64,000 bases of DNA, from positions 3,559,967-3,623,966 of the forward strand of contig NC_135184.1 in assembly GCF_041146795.1 (NCBI RefSeq). Direction: 5' to 3'. Origin of the DNA: Maylandia zebra. Its lineage: Eukaryota > Chordata > Actinopteri > Cichliformes > Cichlidae. The position numbers and the translations under genes were made by a program. The notes under the pieces are model-generated. The model had not been told where the DNA came from. It did no database searches and saw only the letters and a program-made list of their open reading frames with translations. This document shows positions 46,690 to 59,725 of the stretch, one piece after another. Position 1 is the stretch's first letter, and each line of letters opens with the position of its first letter.

Positions 46690-47888
46690 ACACACGCGCG
46701 CGGAGGTGTGACGTCAAACTGGAGCGTAGCTGACACGCTCGCCCCCCGGTGCAACTCGCTGACCAGTCTCCCGCTCTCTGCAAATCAACTCCACGCGGGT
46801 GCTACTGCACGCCCTTTAAAAAAAAAAAAAAAACAAAACACCGTAGGAGGAGTAAGAGGAGGAGAAGGAGAAAGAGCCAAACCCGGGAGGTCTCACGCGG
46901 AGAGAGACGGCTCGCGGGAGGACGACGAACTGGAGGAGGAGGAGGAAGGAGGCTTCGCTCTCTGTCAGCCTCGCGCGCACAGCACGCGGAGGCAGAAGGC
47001 ATTATTTACTGGACGCTTCCCATGGAGACGCTCTCCGTCTCGCGCGCCGTCCTCTCAGAAAGAAGCGGGTAGGATTGTGACCGAGGGCGGCTCTCTCAGA
47101 TCTCACAGCCAGGTGTTGCATCCCCCCCCCCCCGTTTCGATGGGGAGGCCTGAGGAGGGTTGAGTGGCTCGCGCTCTCGACTTTAATCTGGAGTCTCGCG
47201 CGCAACAACAAGTTGATATTTCTGAGTCGTCGCCGAGTTTCTAAGAGAACAAGATTTTTGGATGTTTTTTCGTGTTTTTTTGCTCCTCTCTGAGTTGCTG
47301 ACCTCACCGCTGTCTGGATCTGTGTACTCGCGTGTGTGTGTGCATGTGTAGAAGACAGAAGACTGGAATTAATGTGAATATTCGTGCTGCAGGCGCAGAT
47401 AGGACAGCCATGGCACGGTAAAGCGGACCGAGCTGTGCCAACGACGCACGAGCCATTTGGAAATCTGGTCTCTGTGCCGCGTGCACTCCTCGTGTCCCCG
47501 CCTCGTTTTTCCCGCTCCTGGATTGCCGCGGCACCCCGATGGTGCGGACGGTTGGTGGCTCGAGCTTGGACACGCCACCCGGTGATTGTTGTTGTTATTG
47601 TTGTTTTGAGACGCTTCTGACGATGCGCGCGGTTCATCTTGGAGATGTTTTTCCTTTCCAGTAGGATTTCTGTGCGGGTTTTTTTCGTTTTTGGAATCGT
47701 TCGCGCGACAATGACCTCCAACCCAAGAGAGAAGCACGCGCCCCCAGTTCAGTGCGCACGAGAGGACGTTGTCTCCCCCAAAATCGCCGAGCTCCTTAAC
47801 GCGCGGGAAGGGTGGGTTACGAGCCTGTAATCAGTGCGGCGAAGACACACACAGACAAACGGGACCAGCGCGCGCGGTGGCAGCTGCC
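46690..47888 (+). promoter_or_regulatory. adcy8: CpG-rich adcy8 promoter and 5' leader
   Basis: From about 46690 the sequence changes from AT-rich to GC-rich with frequent CG dinucleotides (cacgcgcgcgcggagg, acgcggagagagacggctcg, tcgcgcgcgccgtcc). This continues through exon 1 and stops abruptly in the intron, which marks a CpG-island promoter. A cgtgacgtca-like CRE core is present as tgtgacgtcaaac (46706-46718); cAMP feedback through it is possible but not shown. A poly(A) run is at 46818-46833. I see no clear TATA box, so the transcription start is not fixed; the leader may be over 500 bases. Confidence 0.65.
47645..47830 (+). promoter_or_regulatory. Upstream open reading frame in the adcy8 leader
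   Basis: ATG 47645 opens a frame of 61 codons that ends with TAA at 47828-47830, 58 bases before the adcy8 ATG, in a different frame. A second in-frame ATG is at 47711 (MTSNPREKH). If transcription starts upstream of 47645, ribosomes would meet it first and adcy8 would need re-initiation or leaky scanning. The ATG context (ggagATGt) is moderate. Whether it is transcribed depends on the unknown start site. Confidence 0.5.
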
Positions 47889-48788
47889 ATGGAGCTGTCA
47901 GAGGTCCGATGCTCCAGCGCGAGCGAGGAGCTGTACACCATCAACAAGACCCCGAGCAGCAGCAACAACAGCAACAGCAGCGGCAGCGCGCGACCCAAAC
48001 GGCTGCTGTGGCAGAACGCGGTGCGGCACATCACCGAGCAGCGCTTCATCCACGAGCAGGGCGGGGGAGGGGTGAAGGGCATCGGGCCGGACGAGCCCTA
48101 CGACCCGAGCCAAGGGGCGCGGAAGCAGTCGGCAGGGCGGACGTCGGTGGGAGACCGGCACAACAACGGCGGGACCAAAGTGTTCCCGGAGCGCGCCAGC
48201 AGCGACCTGGGCTTCCTGCAGATCGACTGCGCGCCGAGCAACTCAGACTTCTTCCTGAACTGGGGCTACACGTATCGGGGCGTGATCTTCCCCACGCTGC
48301 GCAACTCCTTCAAGTCCCGCGACCTGGAGCGGCTGTACCAGCGCTACTTCCTGGGCCAAAGGCGCAAGTCGGTGGTGGTGATGAACATCCTGGACGTGGT
48401 GACCAAGCTCACCCTGCTGGTGCTGCACCTCACCCTGGCCTCCATCCCCATGGACCCCATCAAGGGGACGCTCCTGGGCTTCTTCACGGGCATCGAAGTT
48501 GTTATTTGTGCCTTAGTGGTGGTGCGAAAGGACACCACGTCGCACAGCTACCTGCAGTACAGCGGCGTGGTCACCTGGGTGGCAATGGCCACGCAGATCC
48601 TGGCGGCAGGGCTGGGCTACGGGCTGCTGGGCGACGGGGTGGGGTACGTTCTCTTCACTCTGTTCGCCACCTACAGCATGCTGCCGCTGCCGCTCACCTG
48701 GGCCATCCTGGCCGGCCTGTTCACTTCGGGGCTTCACATCCTGGTCCAGCTGCTCATCTCCAAGAATGTGCAGCTCTCCAGCAACCAG
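47889..48788 (+). CDS. adcy8: Adenylyl cyclase type 8, coding exon 1
   Basis: Makes cAMP from ATP at the plasma membrane and is stimulated by Ca2+/calmodulin. The 300 codons start MELSEVRC...SEELYTI, as in vertebrate ADCY8. Residues 38-55 ([18 protein letters not shown]) match the N-terminal calmodulin-binding helix. Next come [38 protein letters not shown] and [15 protein letters not shown], conserved in this isoform. Hydrophobic spans at about 163-185, 193-212, 221-245, 250-268 and 270-292 are the first five of the six helices of membrane block 1. The ATG is in good Kozak context (gctgccATGg). Codon 300 is followed by CAG/GTGAGC, so the intron is phase 0. The nucleotide-cyclising domains lie in exons beyond the window. 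A Ser/Asn run (residues 23-33) appears specific to this lineage. Isoform 8 is clear against types 1, 5 and 6 by the N-terminus. Confidence 0.96.
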
Positions 48789-49816
48789 GTGAGCCTTCGA
48801 CATACCCTGCTTTCACGTCTCCTCCATTCCTCTGCTCTGTCTTCTTTCGTTTGCCCGAAGCAGCTGCTTTATCTTCCTCTTTCTCCTCCCTGAAACTTTA
48901 TCTTTTTACGGAGCGCTGATATTTACCGGAACTCTCAGCTGTGTGATGATGTTTCACTTTCCAAACCTACAGTCAGTTTATGTGCAGCTGGCACGTGTGT
49001 TTTCCCGTCTTTTAGAGCGCACAATTACAGTCGTAGACTCCACGACCAGGTGTGAATTTACCTGAGATGTTTTGTGTCGCCTGTGCTTCCCCGACTCTGG
49101 CTCAGGTGGTTTGATTTTTTCGTGTTTTAATAATGAAATGCGTCAGTTTTTGACAGCAGCCTGGTGTGACTGCCTCAGAGTGCTGCAGGTTTCAGCACCA
49201 GGAGCTGTCCAACACATACAGACACACACACAGACACACACACACACACAAAGGAGGGCCTGAAATGCAGCTGAGCTCCACATAGGTTTAGCGCCCCCTG
49301 CGGGTGAAAACAATAACTTTAATCTTTTTTGGTAAAAATGCATCAAATTCCAGGAGGTCTTTTAGAGTCAGATGCTTCATATGGAAGTGTGCAGGTGAAC
49401 AGCCGAGAGGGTGATATTTCTAAATGTGCTTGCCTTTGATTGTCAGACTGTCTTATGGCACCATCATCATATATGTCTGAGTCCCTGAAAGCACCAAGAA
49501 ATGAACACAGAGCTCTCAGAAAGCTTCAAATAACCGCAGCAGTCTGTCAACATCGACTGAAGAGCTGATCATCAGATGTGGAAGTAAACAACGCAAGCTA
49601 ATGAAGCAGAACACGATTCTGAGCAGTTTTGTTGCTACTTAGTATCTGATTGATGGCGAGAGAGTGAGCGGCATGTTGCTGTAATCCATTAGTGGCCTGT
49701 CGTTGAACTTTCCCTCGAGGAGGGAGATGTTACAGCTCAACTATTTGATTTCTCAGCTCGTTTTGTGGAGTCTTTGCTTTACACGGCTCTCGGTTTACAG
49801 ACTGAAACTTAAATTC

Positions 49817-49935
49817 TATTTCAGTTCAGTTTGTGTTTGTGTTTATAAGGTAAAGACTCTACAATCTAAGACAGACAACACTAACAATATGAGCATCGAC
49901 ACTGGGGAGGAAGAACTCTGTTTTAGCTATTTGCT
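49817..49935 (-). repeat. Dispersed repeat B, degenerate copy (minus)
   Basis: tttcagttcagtttgtgttt, taaggtaaagactctacaat and ggggaggaagaactctgttt align with the 20586 copy. With the opposite copy at 50010 it makes an inverted pair about 75 bases apart. Confidence 0.55.
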
Positions 49936-50009
49936 GTTACATGTAGGGGGTTGATGAAGAAACGACAAACAATAAACAGAACTATTAATCATAGGCAGGT
50001 AAAAATAGG

Positions 50010-50195
50010 TGCCTCTGTTCTGTCGGAGGTTCCTTCCTCTTAAAAGGGAATTATTTTTTCCCACTTTTTCCCAACTGCTTGCTCATAGGGGGCTGACTGA
50101 TTGTTGGGATTTTCTTTCTAACTTTGCAGGGTCTTTATCTTACAATATAAAGTATCTTGAGGCGAATGTTGTTGAAAATATGTATGTGAAGTTGA
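50010..50195 (+). repeat. Dispersed repeat B, degenerate copy (plus)
   Basis: ggttccttcctcttaaaagg, gcttgctcatagggggctga, tatcttacaatataaagtat and cttgaggcga match the reverse complement of 20586-20845, ending near aaccaatttaattgaattt. It faces the copy at 49817. Confidence 0.62.
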
Positions 50196-53100
50196 ACCAA
50201 TTTAATTGAATTTAATTAAAAGTTTGGATCTTAAAAGTAGACAGGGTGTCTTCTGAACCCAAACAGGAAGCTGCTTCCGCAGGAGCGGAGCCTGCCTCCT
50301 GTTCTGCTTTTGGAAATTTCAAATCAGTTGCTTATTTGTTTGTTGTGACCTATACAGTCAAAAACCTTCAAATCTCAAAGCTGGGTCCATGTTGCTGCAG
50401 TAAAGAATCGTTCCAAAATGTCCAGGCTCCACATCCAGTTTGACTCCCAAATGAAATCAATCATAATTTTGGTGAAAAATGTACAGAAATCTGCCCATAA
50501 CGTTTGGTAATCCTGCTAACAAACAGTCAGACAGATAATCTGAACCACTGAAGCTTCTTGAACCTCTTTGGCAGGATTAAATTGTTATTTTGAGATTTAT
50601 GCAGGCAAAGGGATAACTTTCTTTTTTAAGTTTAGGGATTTTATGAATTGATGCAAAGCAGTCAGTGAGTGTGTCCTGGTACTGGCGACCAAGTGCTAAC
50701 CCTGCAGTAATCCACAGTAATGTGCTGAAATGATATAATTGCAAGTTAAACCTTTCACTGCATGGTTTGCACACTAAAATATTTGACTCCCTTTTTTCTT
50801 TTATCTCGTTGAAAAGCTCAGGAGGTATCGAGAGTGTTTTCCATTAATCAGAAAGCCAATGATTTCATTCAGAAACTGGCCCTAACATCACTGGTGCCTC
50901 TCTACGATAATGTGGTGTATTTCTACTATAATAAATGCAGTGTGAAGAAGTGAATGTGGTTTGTATTGCAGCACTTTGTGTGTTCAGTAAAAAAAAGCTT
51001 TTAAATGCAGTCCATTTGTGCTTTGTTTTCTTCCTGTTTGCTGTCACGAGTGAAAGTTCAAGTCAGCGTTGTTATTCATCAGTTGAATTCTGACAACGTG
51101 GTTTGTTTGGTGCTAACAGAGTCTGAGGATTGTCGTGTGAGCGCTGAGATAAATTGTTGGGTTGGTCAGAGGTTTTCTTCCACATCCTGCAGACGTCCCT
51201 GAACTGTTGGTTTCGGTTTACAGACGACCTGCTCTGCTCGTTTCTAGGCCCATTTTGTCCATTCGTGGACGTCACCCTCCCGCTAGATCAACATTTCTGA
51301 TTGGCTCCCATCATATTAGGGACATCCATTCAGTATGACATCATACCGAGGCAAGAGTAAAAAAAAAGTCTGAATCCTGAGCTGCTTTTTTGCTCACTTT
51401 GATTCAGTTTCCTCGTTATTTGATACTTGGTTTAATATCCATCATTGGAACAGTTTATATATGACAGAAAACCAGGAAAAGCAGAACGCAGAGCTTAAAG
51501 TCTCTCGCTTTGGATTTGTAAATGGGAATCATTTTTATGGAGAACTGTCATAAAGTAAGAACGGCATAATTTACATACTTGTTGTTCTTAGAAACCTTTG
51601 TGTCAGTCCAGGAGTCATGTTGCTATACTGCAAATAATATGATTTTTGTTTTTATAGCATTGGTTTGACTAATCTGGCCATCATAATAACGCTTTATTTT
51701 AGGAATCAGCTGTTTAAAAGTCTGAAAGATGCATAGCTTTTGGAAATTTCATGCAATGTGTTATCAATGTGTTATATTGTTATCACAATAGGTTCCTTTG
51801 TAAAAAAAATGTGTGTTTTCTCGAAGTGTGTAGTGAGGAGCAACAACAAACATCAAAGAAGCAAAAACAGAGATGCTGCAGATGGTTGTGTGTGCGCTGG
51901 TAGACGCTCTCACCTGAGGTGGATTATTCAGTGAGTTTAACTGCCTGTGATTATGAGTCTTCGGTCTGATGAAAACGTCACACAGCCTCTCAGATGTGTT
52001 TTCTTTTGACTTGACGTATTTCTTTTAAGATGAGTGTGAAATGCTCTCGAGTGCTGTGCACATCTCATTTCAGAATTAGCTCCTCACATCAGCAATTAGC
52101 TACGAAATATATTTTATAAATCAGCCGTCAGCTCTTTCATGTCTGGCAGATTTCCCAGAGTGACTTGTAATACTTGAAAGGAGCGTAGACGAACATGTGA
52201 CGGGCAACTCGATGAAGAGCTCTTATACTTGGTCTTGAAATGCATTATTTTAGGGTTATGCAGAAACAAACACACAACATGAAGCCCAAAGCTACAGATC
52301 AAAGCGCATACACACAGCGTGTCTCTGGTCTGGAAGGATAATTCAGGTTAATTTATAATGTGTCCACTGTGGCTCTGTGCTCACTTTTCTGTCTTCACCT
52401 CTGTTGGAAAGATTTGGGGAAACATGGGACTCCCTGCAGCTCCCAGTAAAACTTGCTTAGACAGTTTATGGAGTCTGACTCAGAGATGAAAACTGAACAT
52501 ACCCCCTGCAGTAGGGCAGGGAGATTAATTGGATTTTAATTTTAATTAAGATTTTGGCTTCCGATAATGAAAACAAGATGATTAGGATAAAACAGTTTTT
52601 CCAGTAATTTTTTGCTAAAAATCACAATATTGTCTTGTTATAAGCTGCGGGGGGAGGGGGCTCTGAAAGCTTCACTCACAGTTTATTTCAGCTTGAGCTG
52701 TGATGCTGGAAAGAAAGTCATCAAATCTGTAGCCTGTAGGCTTATTGTTACCTTTTATGACTTCGGCTGAGGAGTCATATTTGTTACCCATCGGCTGAAA
52801 AAGGCTGCTGGGGTATTGTTGTTACTCTGCTGGTGAGCTGATGAGCGGGTGGCGTGGAAAGCCAAGTTTGTCAATGAGATAACTCGAGAATGAGGCGACA
52901 TAGGAGCTTCAAATTGATATCCCAGGTTCAACTACTAAACATCTCGGACAAGTTTGAAACTAAGTGACCTCAACCTCAAGGTCAGAGGTCAAGTTTTCTG
53001 CTATAACTCAAAGCTACCACAGAAAAGAGTAAAAACTCAGGTCAGAACATCAGCAATCAGCAGAAGTGCTGCTTCACTGACTGCAGCTGGATTCGTTACT

Positions 53101-56100
53101 ATCGATGACTATCGTGCTGTTAGCCACATTCAGCTGTCAAGGACGTATCGTACACAAACTCTGCAGCTTCTTAAAGTTTTTCTGTGTTCAGCAGTCGAAG
53201 GGAAACCACTATATTTGAAATAAGGTGATGATTTGCACTTTAAAGTACAATGTGGCACAGTTTGTTAGCTCTCAGCTCAGCAGTTCTCAGTATTGGAAAG
53301 AGGATTAATGTTAAACTGTTTTTTATCTTCTTTGTCAGATTCGGGTATTTCAGGCTTTATAAGCATCATTACGTATTTTTGTTGTTGCTTGAGCTCTTTT
53401 TAATTTCACATTTTGTTCTCTTGTATAATAAAAACTGAGCTAAACAGTTAGTCGATCATTAAATTGGCTTTTTGTTGCCGATGGTGCGGACCTGCTTTTG
53501 TCCATCATTATGAATTCACTAACTGTGTATGTGTGGTTTGGACTCCTTAGCTTGGACAGGTATATATATATATGTGTGTAATTTTCACAGTTTTAGATTT
53601 GACTTTAACTTAAATGCTTTGAATCTTTGGCATTTTATGGTGATGATACCATTCAGTGTTTGAATGCTTTAGAGCTCGTTGAATTATCTTTCTCAGGTAA
53701 TTCTTCGGTGAGCTTCTTTGACCGTTTGTTAGCAGAATACATCTAAATTATAAACAGAGACTTGCATGTATATTTGATCATAGGTGAGGCTTTGCCCAAC
53801 TTAAAAGGGATTATTGTTCGGATTTGACATAGATATGCATCCTGGAAAGAGTGACATTACCCCAGGAATTACTGGAAATACTGGTTTAGGTGAGGGAGCT
53901 ACCTGCTTACATGTCACCCACTCGATAGCAGCAAATGCTCTGATGCACTGGAATATTAGCTTTACCATTCCCATACTGGTGCAATCTAGTATCTCACAGG
54001 CTTTGTGCTATAGAGCTGGCGGGTTAAAGACTAGCCAGACATCCACCCCTTTCGGTAATGTTTGGCAGATTTTGGGTGCATGTGTGAAAATGGTTTTAAA
54101 AACAAATGTAGTATAAATGTAGTCATAAATGACTGCAAATGCATTAGAGACACTGAAATAAAACAAGGTCATCTTTATTTGGTTTGTTCAAAGGCAACAG
54201 TAGGAGAATAACAGCCAGATGTTTAAAAAGTCCAGTCGCTGGATGCAGCGCATGGTCTGCATGCGTCTCTGGAATTCTACTGGAGGGATGAACCTACGGC
54301 TGGTCGATAGGGAAAAAACTCTTATTGCAATAATGTTTTTAGTATCAGTCGATATCGATAAATATAACCGTATAAATAAAATCACAATTTTTTTTCAGGC
54401 ATAAGGTTTTTTTCTTTTACTCCTGAGATTTTATTCCAACCACACGATTGGTTCAGCACGGCGCTGTTCTCATTATCATTGGCCTTTTGTGTTGTCTGTC
54501 AAAACGTGGATGAAATGAGCTCCATTGACTTTATGTTGATCATGTTTTTTATCACTGTTGAAGGTTTCACCGTCCAGCTTTTCATGGGTCCACAGTCCCC
54601 TAAAGAAGGTGTTAGGATACAGGCTGGCACTCAGAACATGACTGTACTGATGTTGCAGTGACCGTAGTGGACCCAACCCACAGCGTAACAGAGCCTCACT
54701 GAAGGGTCAAAGATTTCGTTTTCTTAAATTTGTCACTTATAGTAGCTCACAGACTTTTTGGGAATTCTAAGTGCTGCAGCATTAAAGCTCTCTGAGCATG
54801 CTCAGTGAGATTCATGTGATCTCGTGTGAGGCCTTATCTTCCCACTGGTGTAAATGGCCTGGTACTTATTGCCAGGGATTGAACCACCAGCCGTCACAGG
54901 CTCGACCTCGTGAGCTGCTGAATGCTCGTGCCTCTGTGTGGCTGTGTAGCTGACTAAAGCTGTGCAGCTGGCTGTAGGCTGCACTGACTGGCTGTTGTTG
55001 TGTAGCTCAGGGTGCATTTCCCAGCTCCCCCACCCGGCGCGGTTCAGCTGTCGCTCTGCTCGCTACCACCGAACCAGCGAGCTTTTTCTGTGTCGGAGGT
55101 CGATAGTTTTAAAGAGGCTGCTGTAAGCTGGATTCAGAGGCTGATGCTATGCTTTGCAGTAATTGATTACAGTTTAATGACTTTTCAATAAAACCTCTGA
55201 TATTTCATAGACTCAGCAGGCCATGAAAGCTTTTCCATTCACTTCTGTCAATAGGTCATGGTTGCACTAATCACTTATCCCCCTTCAGTAACTCTGGAGC
55301 AATACTATAACATGTTTATCACATTATGTTTTTAGCTTGATCCACTGCTTATAAGAAAAACATTTCTTTGATTAACAAGCTTCTTGGGATTTCTAAGAAA
55401 CCATGAGTTAGAGGTATATCAGACATACTGAGCGGTAGTAAGAAAAAACTGCACAGATTTAGCACTAGCTTTATTTTAGATTCAGCTGAGTGTTACACTA
55501 AGGCCAGTAAATTACAAGTGAATAGTCCCTGTGCTCTTATTTTGAAAGTTTAGTCTTTCATTTCCCTGTTAGAAGACTGGGTGGGTGCAGCGGTGCATGT
55601 CCTCATCATTCAGCTGCCATCATCGAGTCACTGAACTTATCATTTAAATGATTTTATAGGATCTTTTTGTATATATATGCAAACACATCGCTCCAGCTTT
55701 CACTCCCTAACCACCGAAACACAAAACAGAGCGACAGTGACTGTCAATCAGTTATTTAGTCAAAAGTTAATAAAAGATAATGTAGCAATTGTTTTGCCAC
55801 AATTTATAATGAGAGTCAAATGTTTGATACTTTTTTACGTTTCTTTTATCATTAAGCTAAATTTGTTTGGGTTTCACAATATTTGAAGACATGTTGTCAG
55901 ATTAGTGAATCAGGAGATCATTCAAAATGCAGACTCACGGGCAAGATGGTATCAACTAAAAACAACCTTTTTATTGAAGGCGAAGTTACCATGGTTACTT
56001 CACCTTCACTAAGTAGCAAAAACAAAGTCCAGGAATAAACATCATAGAGAGATGCTGGGAGCGGTGCGCACAGGAAACAGGAACTATGGGAAACAAGCGT

Positions 56101-58928
56101 TATCAAGACACACAAGGTGATTAGGGAGGTAAAAACACCAGGGAACACAGCTGGGACCAATCAGGGAAAGGAGACGGGAGAAAGTAAATACCATGTCCAC
56201 GAGACAGAAGACTACCAAAATAAAATAGGAAGAACTCAGGAAGGGAACATCACTGACAGAAACGTAACTACACACAGGGAACAGAGAGGAGACAGGAAAG
56301 GAACATTGTAACAGAAACTGAAAGACAAGCACAAAGCAAACTAACAAACACAACAAACTGAAGAACATCAAAAAGACCTGCAGCACACATCATGAAGACT
56401 GCAAAAACATGGTGATGAAGAGGTTTTAATAAACCAAACCAAAACTCCTCAATACTCAAGAAAATAATCAAGAAGTTATTTTGTAGCTCTATAAAATAAT
56501 TTTTGCGTAAAGTTGCAAGCTACAAAATGATGGTAATCTGGATCAAACTTGTTTTTGGTTTTATTTTACTGCCTCATTAAGTGTCTCAGTGATCAAACCT
56601 GTGGCTAACAGGCGTTGTTTTTATCACATATTATCTCGCCAAAAGACAAATTAATCGTTTTCTTTACAGGACTTTAAATTGTTCAACCCTCAGATTTCTG
56701 CCTCAGTGTAATGAAAGTCTGAGTTACTGACATGCAGGAGTGTTTTTGAAGTTCAATAATGACTTTATTAAGTAGCTTCCACTCATGCTGTGATAAGTCT
56801 TAGCTTGTGTCATTATTATAAGTGTTATCTCGCTGGAAAGTCAGCGGGCCGGATGGATTAGTTTAGCGTGGCGAGTTTGTATTAGTTGACCTCTGAGATC
56901 GGCGCCTAACATGTTTCGTCTTAACTCGGCTGCAGTGACGTGGTGGCGGTGCAGCTGGATGGACGCAGCAGCAGAGGGAGGATTAGGACGGCTCATACTG
57001 AACTCCTGGGGTTAGGAAGACTCGACACGCTGTGAAATTTAACATCCTGAACTCAAGTGGTGCTAATCTGCTCTTATTAATTATGTTTGCGCGAGGATGT
57101 TGTGAACAGAATATAAAATCCAGATCAACAATTATACAGAGAGAAGAGACAATAAGGGAATGAGATTGGATGAAGGAAGCTGAGGATTTATCACACTTGC
57201 CAGAAGCACAAAGTTAAATAGGTACAAAAACATTTCAGTGGCTTTTGAGGACATTTTGTGAGGTGGCTTGTGGTTATGAGAGCATCTCATCCTTACTGTA
57301 GGAAGTAGTCTGGTGGATGGATTTATGATACGTGCTGATTTATGTTAAAGACAAATGAGGACACAAAACTTTGCATATAATAAACTGAATTCTTTTAATG
57401 ACCAGTAGGGGGCAAATCCTGCAAAAAATCATAATGTATAGAAATCTATGACCCCACCTGTAACTTGATCTCTGACTCGAGTAAACACTTTCCTGACATG
57501 TTTATGGTTTCAGTCGCTAGTTTCAAGTCCTTGTGAATAGAACATGATGCTAATTTTTCAAATGATTTTACTAGTTATTTATTACTAGTCTTTAGGGTGG
57601 GGCTACCGAGGGATTTAAAAGTCTCCAAAAGTCTCTTTGTCACTATTCACCACTGAATCTTTCTGTCAGACTCAAAACAACTTCCATCGATCCACCCCGG
57701 TCTCTTTAGAGTCTCGTTGGGCCCCTGTTGGCCCCACATCCTTTGTGTCCCTCCTGTCGAAGGCTGTGGTATTGACTGCTGCCTTTCCCTTAAAACCTTC
57801 ACACCGTCATGCCCCATCTTCTCACTGTCTAAACAATATACTCATATCGACTCGTGGCTTTTTTTCCCCCCCGCTGAAAAGACTCCAAGCAGACCCAATT
57901 CTGGCTTTCCAATCATGGCTGTATTGACAGCTGCCTTTGTGCAGAGGTCATTTAGTCTTCTTTCTTGCTGTTAAATGAACAGGGGCATCAGTAAATAACA
58001 GATTAGCCTGTTCTGGCCAGTGAAGGAGCATGCATGTGAATGATAATGTGTGTGTTTGGGTGTCAGGGAAGAGTTTGCATGGAGCTAAGAGTGTTATAAA
58101 ACTGTCAATAGCACTGTGTCTTATTTTCTCTGTTCACACACACACAGCGAGAGCTTCGTACCCGCCGATTAGCTGTTCTCCCGCTCGCTGCAGCTTCCTC
58201 TTTCAAGGTCAAAGTCAGCTTACCTAGAGCGCCGGCTGCACGGAGGAGATAGAGAAGTTTGGATTTCATACCGAGACAACGTGCATGCATTTTCTATCCC
58301 TGAGAGGAGAATTTTTTGTCTGTTTGAACACTCAAAAGGCTTTGAATGTTAACAACCCTTTTCAAAGACATTGGCTTCATCTCTCTCTGCTTTCATTTAC
58401 ATTTTTGATTTTGGGCGTTACGTAAGAAAGCGCTGATCAGGTTTTCTGTGACTGCATCTCGGTGCCACTGGCTGATCACGACCTCATCCGCCGATTTGAG
58501 CCAACCCATTTTCTACAACATAAAAACAAAGCGCCAAATAAAAGCTGTTTGGGAAAAAGTGTAATTTCTCACAGCTGCGTCTGCACGTGGAAATAAATCA
58601 CAGGTTTTACCCCCACGCAGTCATTTTGTATATTACTGTGTGCGCTTGATTGAGGTGGTTATTCATCTGGTGCCAGCGGTGGCTCGTTGGAAGGTTTTGA
58701 CAGCAGAAGCAGGATCGGCTCTGCCGTCTGTGTCCAGCCTGAAGTCATGAAGTGGTGTATGAATAGCAAGCGAAGTCATCCTCAAATGTCCTTAAACAAA
58801 AATGTAAATCTTTGTATTTCCATTACAGAAGACCAGATTATATATATCAATACATATTTATATCAAGATATATAATGTTCATATATTAAAAAGGTACCAA
58901 AATGAGCAATATGGATTGCCTTAAAAAT

Positions 58929-59424
58929 CGGGGTGGGTTTAAAATATAGATTTCGCTGATTCAAATCGATTTTAGCTTGAATAAAGTGATATCAAATCAT
59001 TAAATCCTGAATTTTTAAATATAAATGTATTTTTCCAGAAATGCCACAATCTCAGGTAAAAGCTGACAGAAGTATTTCAACAACCACCAAACAGCTAAAA
59101 AAGCAAACGATTAAAGAGCAGGTAAACGGATCCTCACAAAGATGTAAACACAAAGCGTGGATCGTTCACCCGACGGCACGTGCACAGACACGCCGACAGC
59201 TCACAGATTCTGTTGCTGCAGGTTTCGTCACTCTCTGACCAAAATTCACTGAACCAGCAGCAAAAGACGATCGAAACTACGCTTCACATTTGATAAACAT
59301 CATCATAAATTCCCTCTTACTTCGGCTGTTTTGCTTCTACCATGATAAAAAATATAGATATGTACTGATACTGAAATCGAATCAAATCAATTATAGAAAT
59401 CCGTGACGAGACCCAGCCCTACTT
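58929..59424. mobile_element. Possible non-autonomous TIR element
   Basis: The left side reads cggggtgggttt...atagatttc, then gattcaaatcgattt. The right side (59366-59424), inverted, reads agggctgggtctcgtcac, then atttgattcgattt. The similarity at both termini and subtermini suggests terminal inverted repeats, with decay. No target duplication is visible and the interior has no frame. Unassigned class. Confidence 0.45.
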
Positions 59425-59717
59425 CAAAGCTCCTTTGAAAAGATGTTTATAAAAAGTTATTCTTCCACTTGGAAAACATGGAAGATATTCTGTGGAGTCT
59501 TTTCATCCGTTACCTCCATCTTTGTTTTCCCAAAAACAGCCAGGAATGCCCCCTGGCAAGTTTCAGGAAGGTGATGGATATGTTAATGCAGATGTGTGAA
59601 CTCATTTAATACATATTTAAATGTGTATTATGTGACAAGTTTTTTCACATTTTAAATGCTGTCTGAATTCTATTGTGCCTTAAAAAATTAGCCCATCCCC
59701 AACTTGTTGTTAATATA

Positions 59718-59725
59718 CTTTAAGA
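59718..59725 (+). repeat. 8-bp target-site duplication, left (ctttaaga)
   Basis: ctttaaga stands directly before cagaccttcc at 59726, and the same octamer directly follows ggaaccactg at 60900 (right copy 60901-60908). An exact 8-bp duplication, as expected for hAT. Confidence 0.9.

Noticed and set aside
47002..47721. A 239-codon antisense frame in the adcy8 leader
   Set aside because: Arg/Thr-rich low-complexity product in a CpG island, with no domain and no splice or promoter context; explained by composition.
47834..48919. A 361-codon frame overlapping adcy8 exon 1 in another frame
   Set aside because: GC-rich coding sequence often leaves alternative frames open. The product is Ala/Arg/Pro/Gln-rich without domains, whereas the adcy8 frame matches a known protein along its whole length.
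54850..54925. Minus-strand SINE head (gggattgaaccaccagcc)
   Set aside because: Only a B-box-like stretch is visible; no A box or body, so it could be chance.
56084..56471. Hydrophobic minus-strand frames resembling a membrane protein
   Set aside because: T-rich sequence gives Phe/Leu/Val-rich chance frames; no start context, splice sites or conserved topology. Possibly a decayed LTR-like repeat, but no ends could be set.
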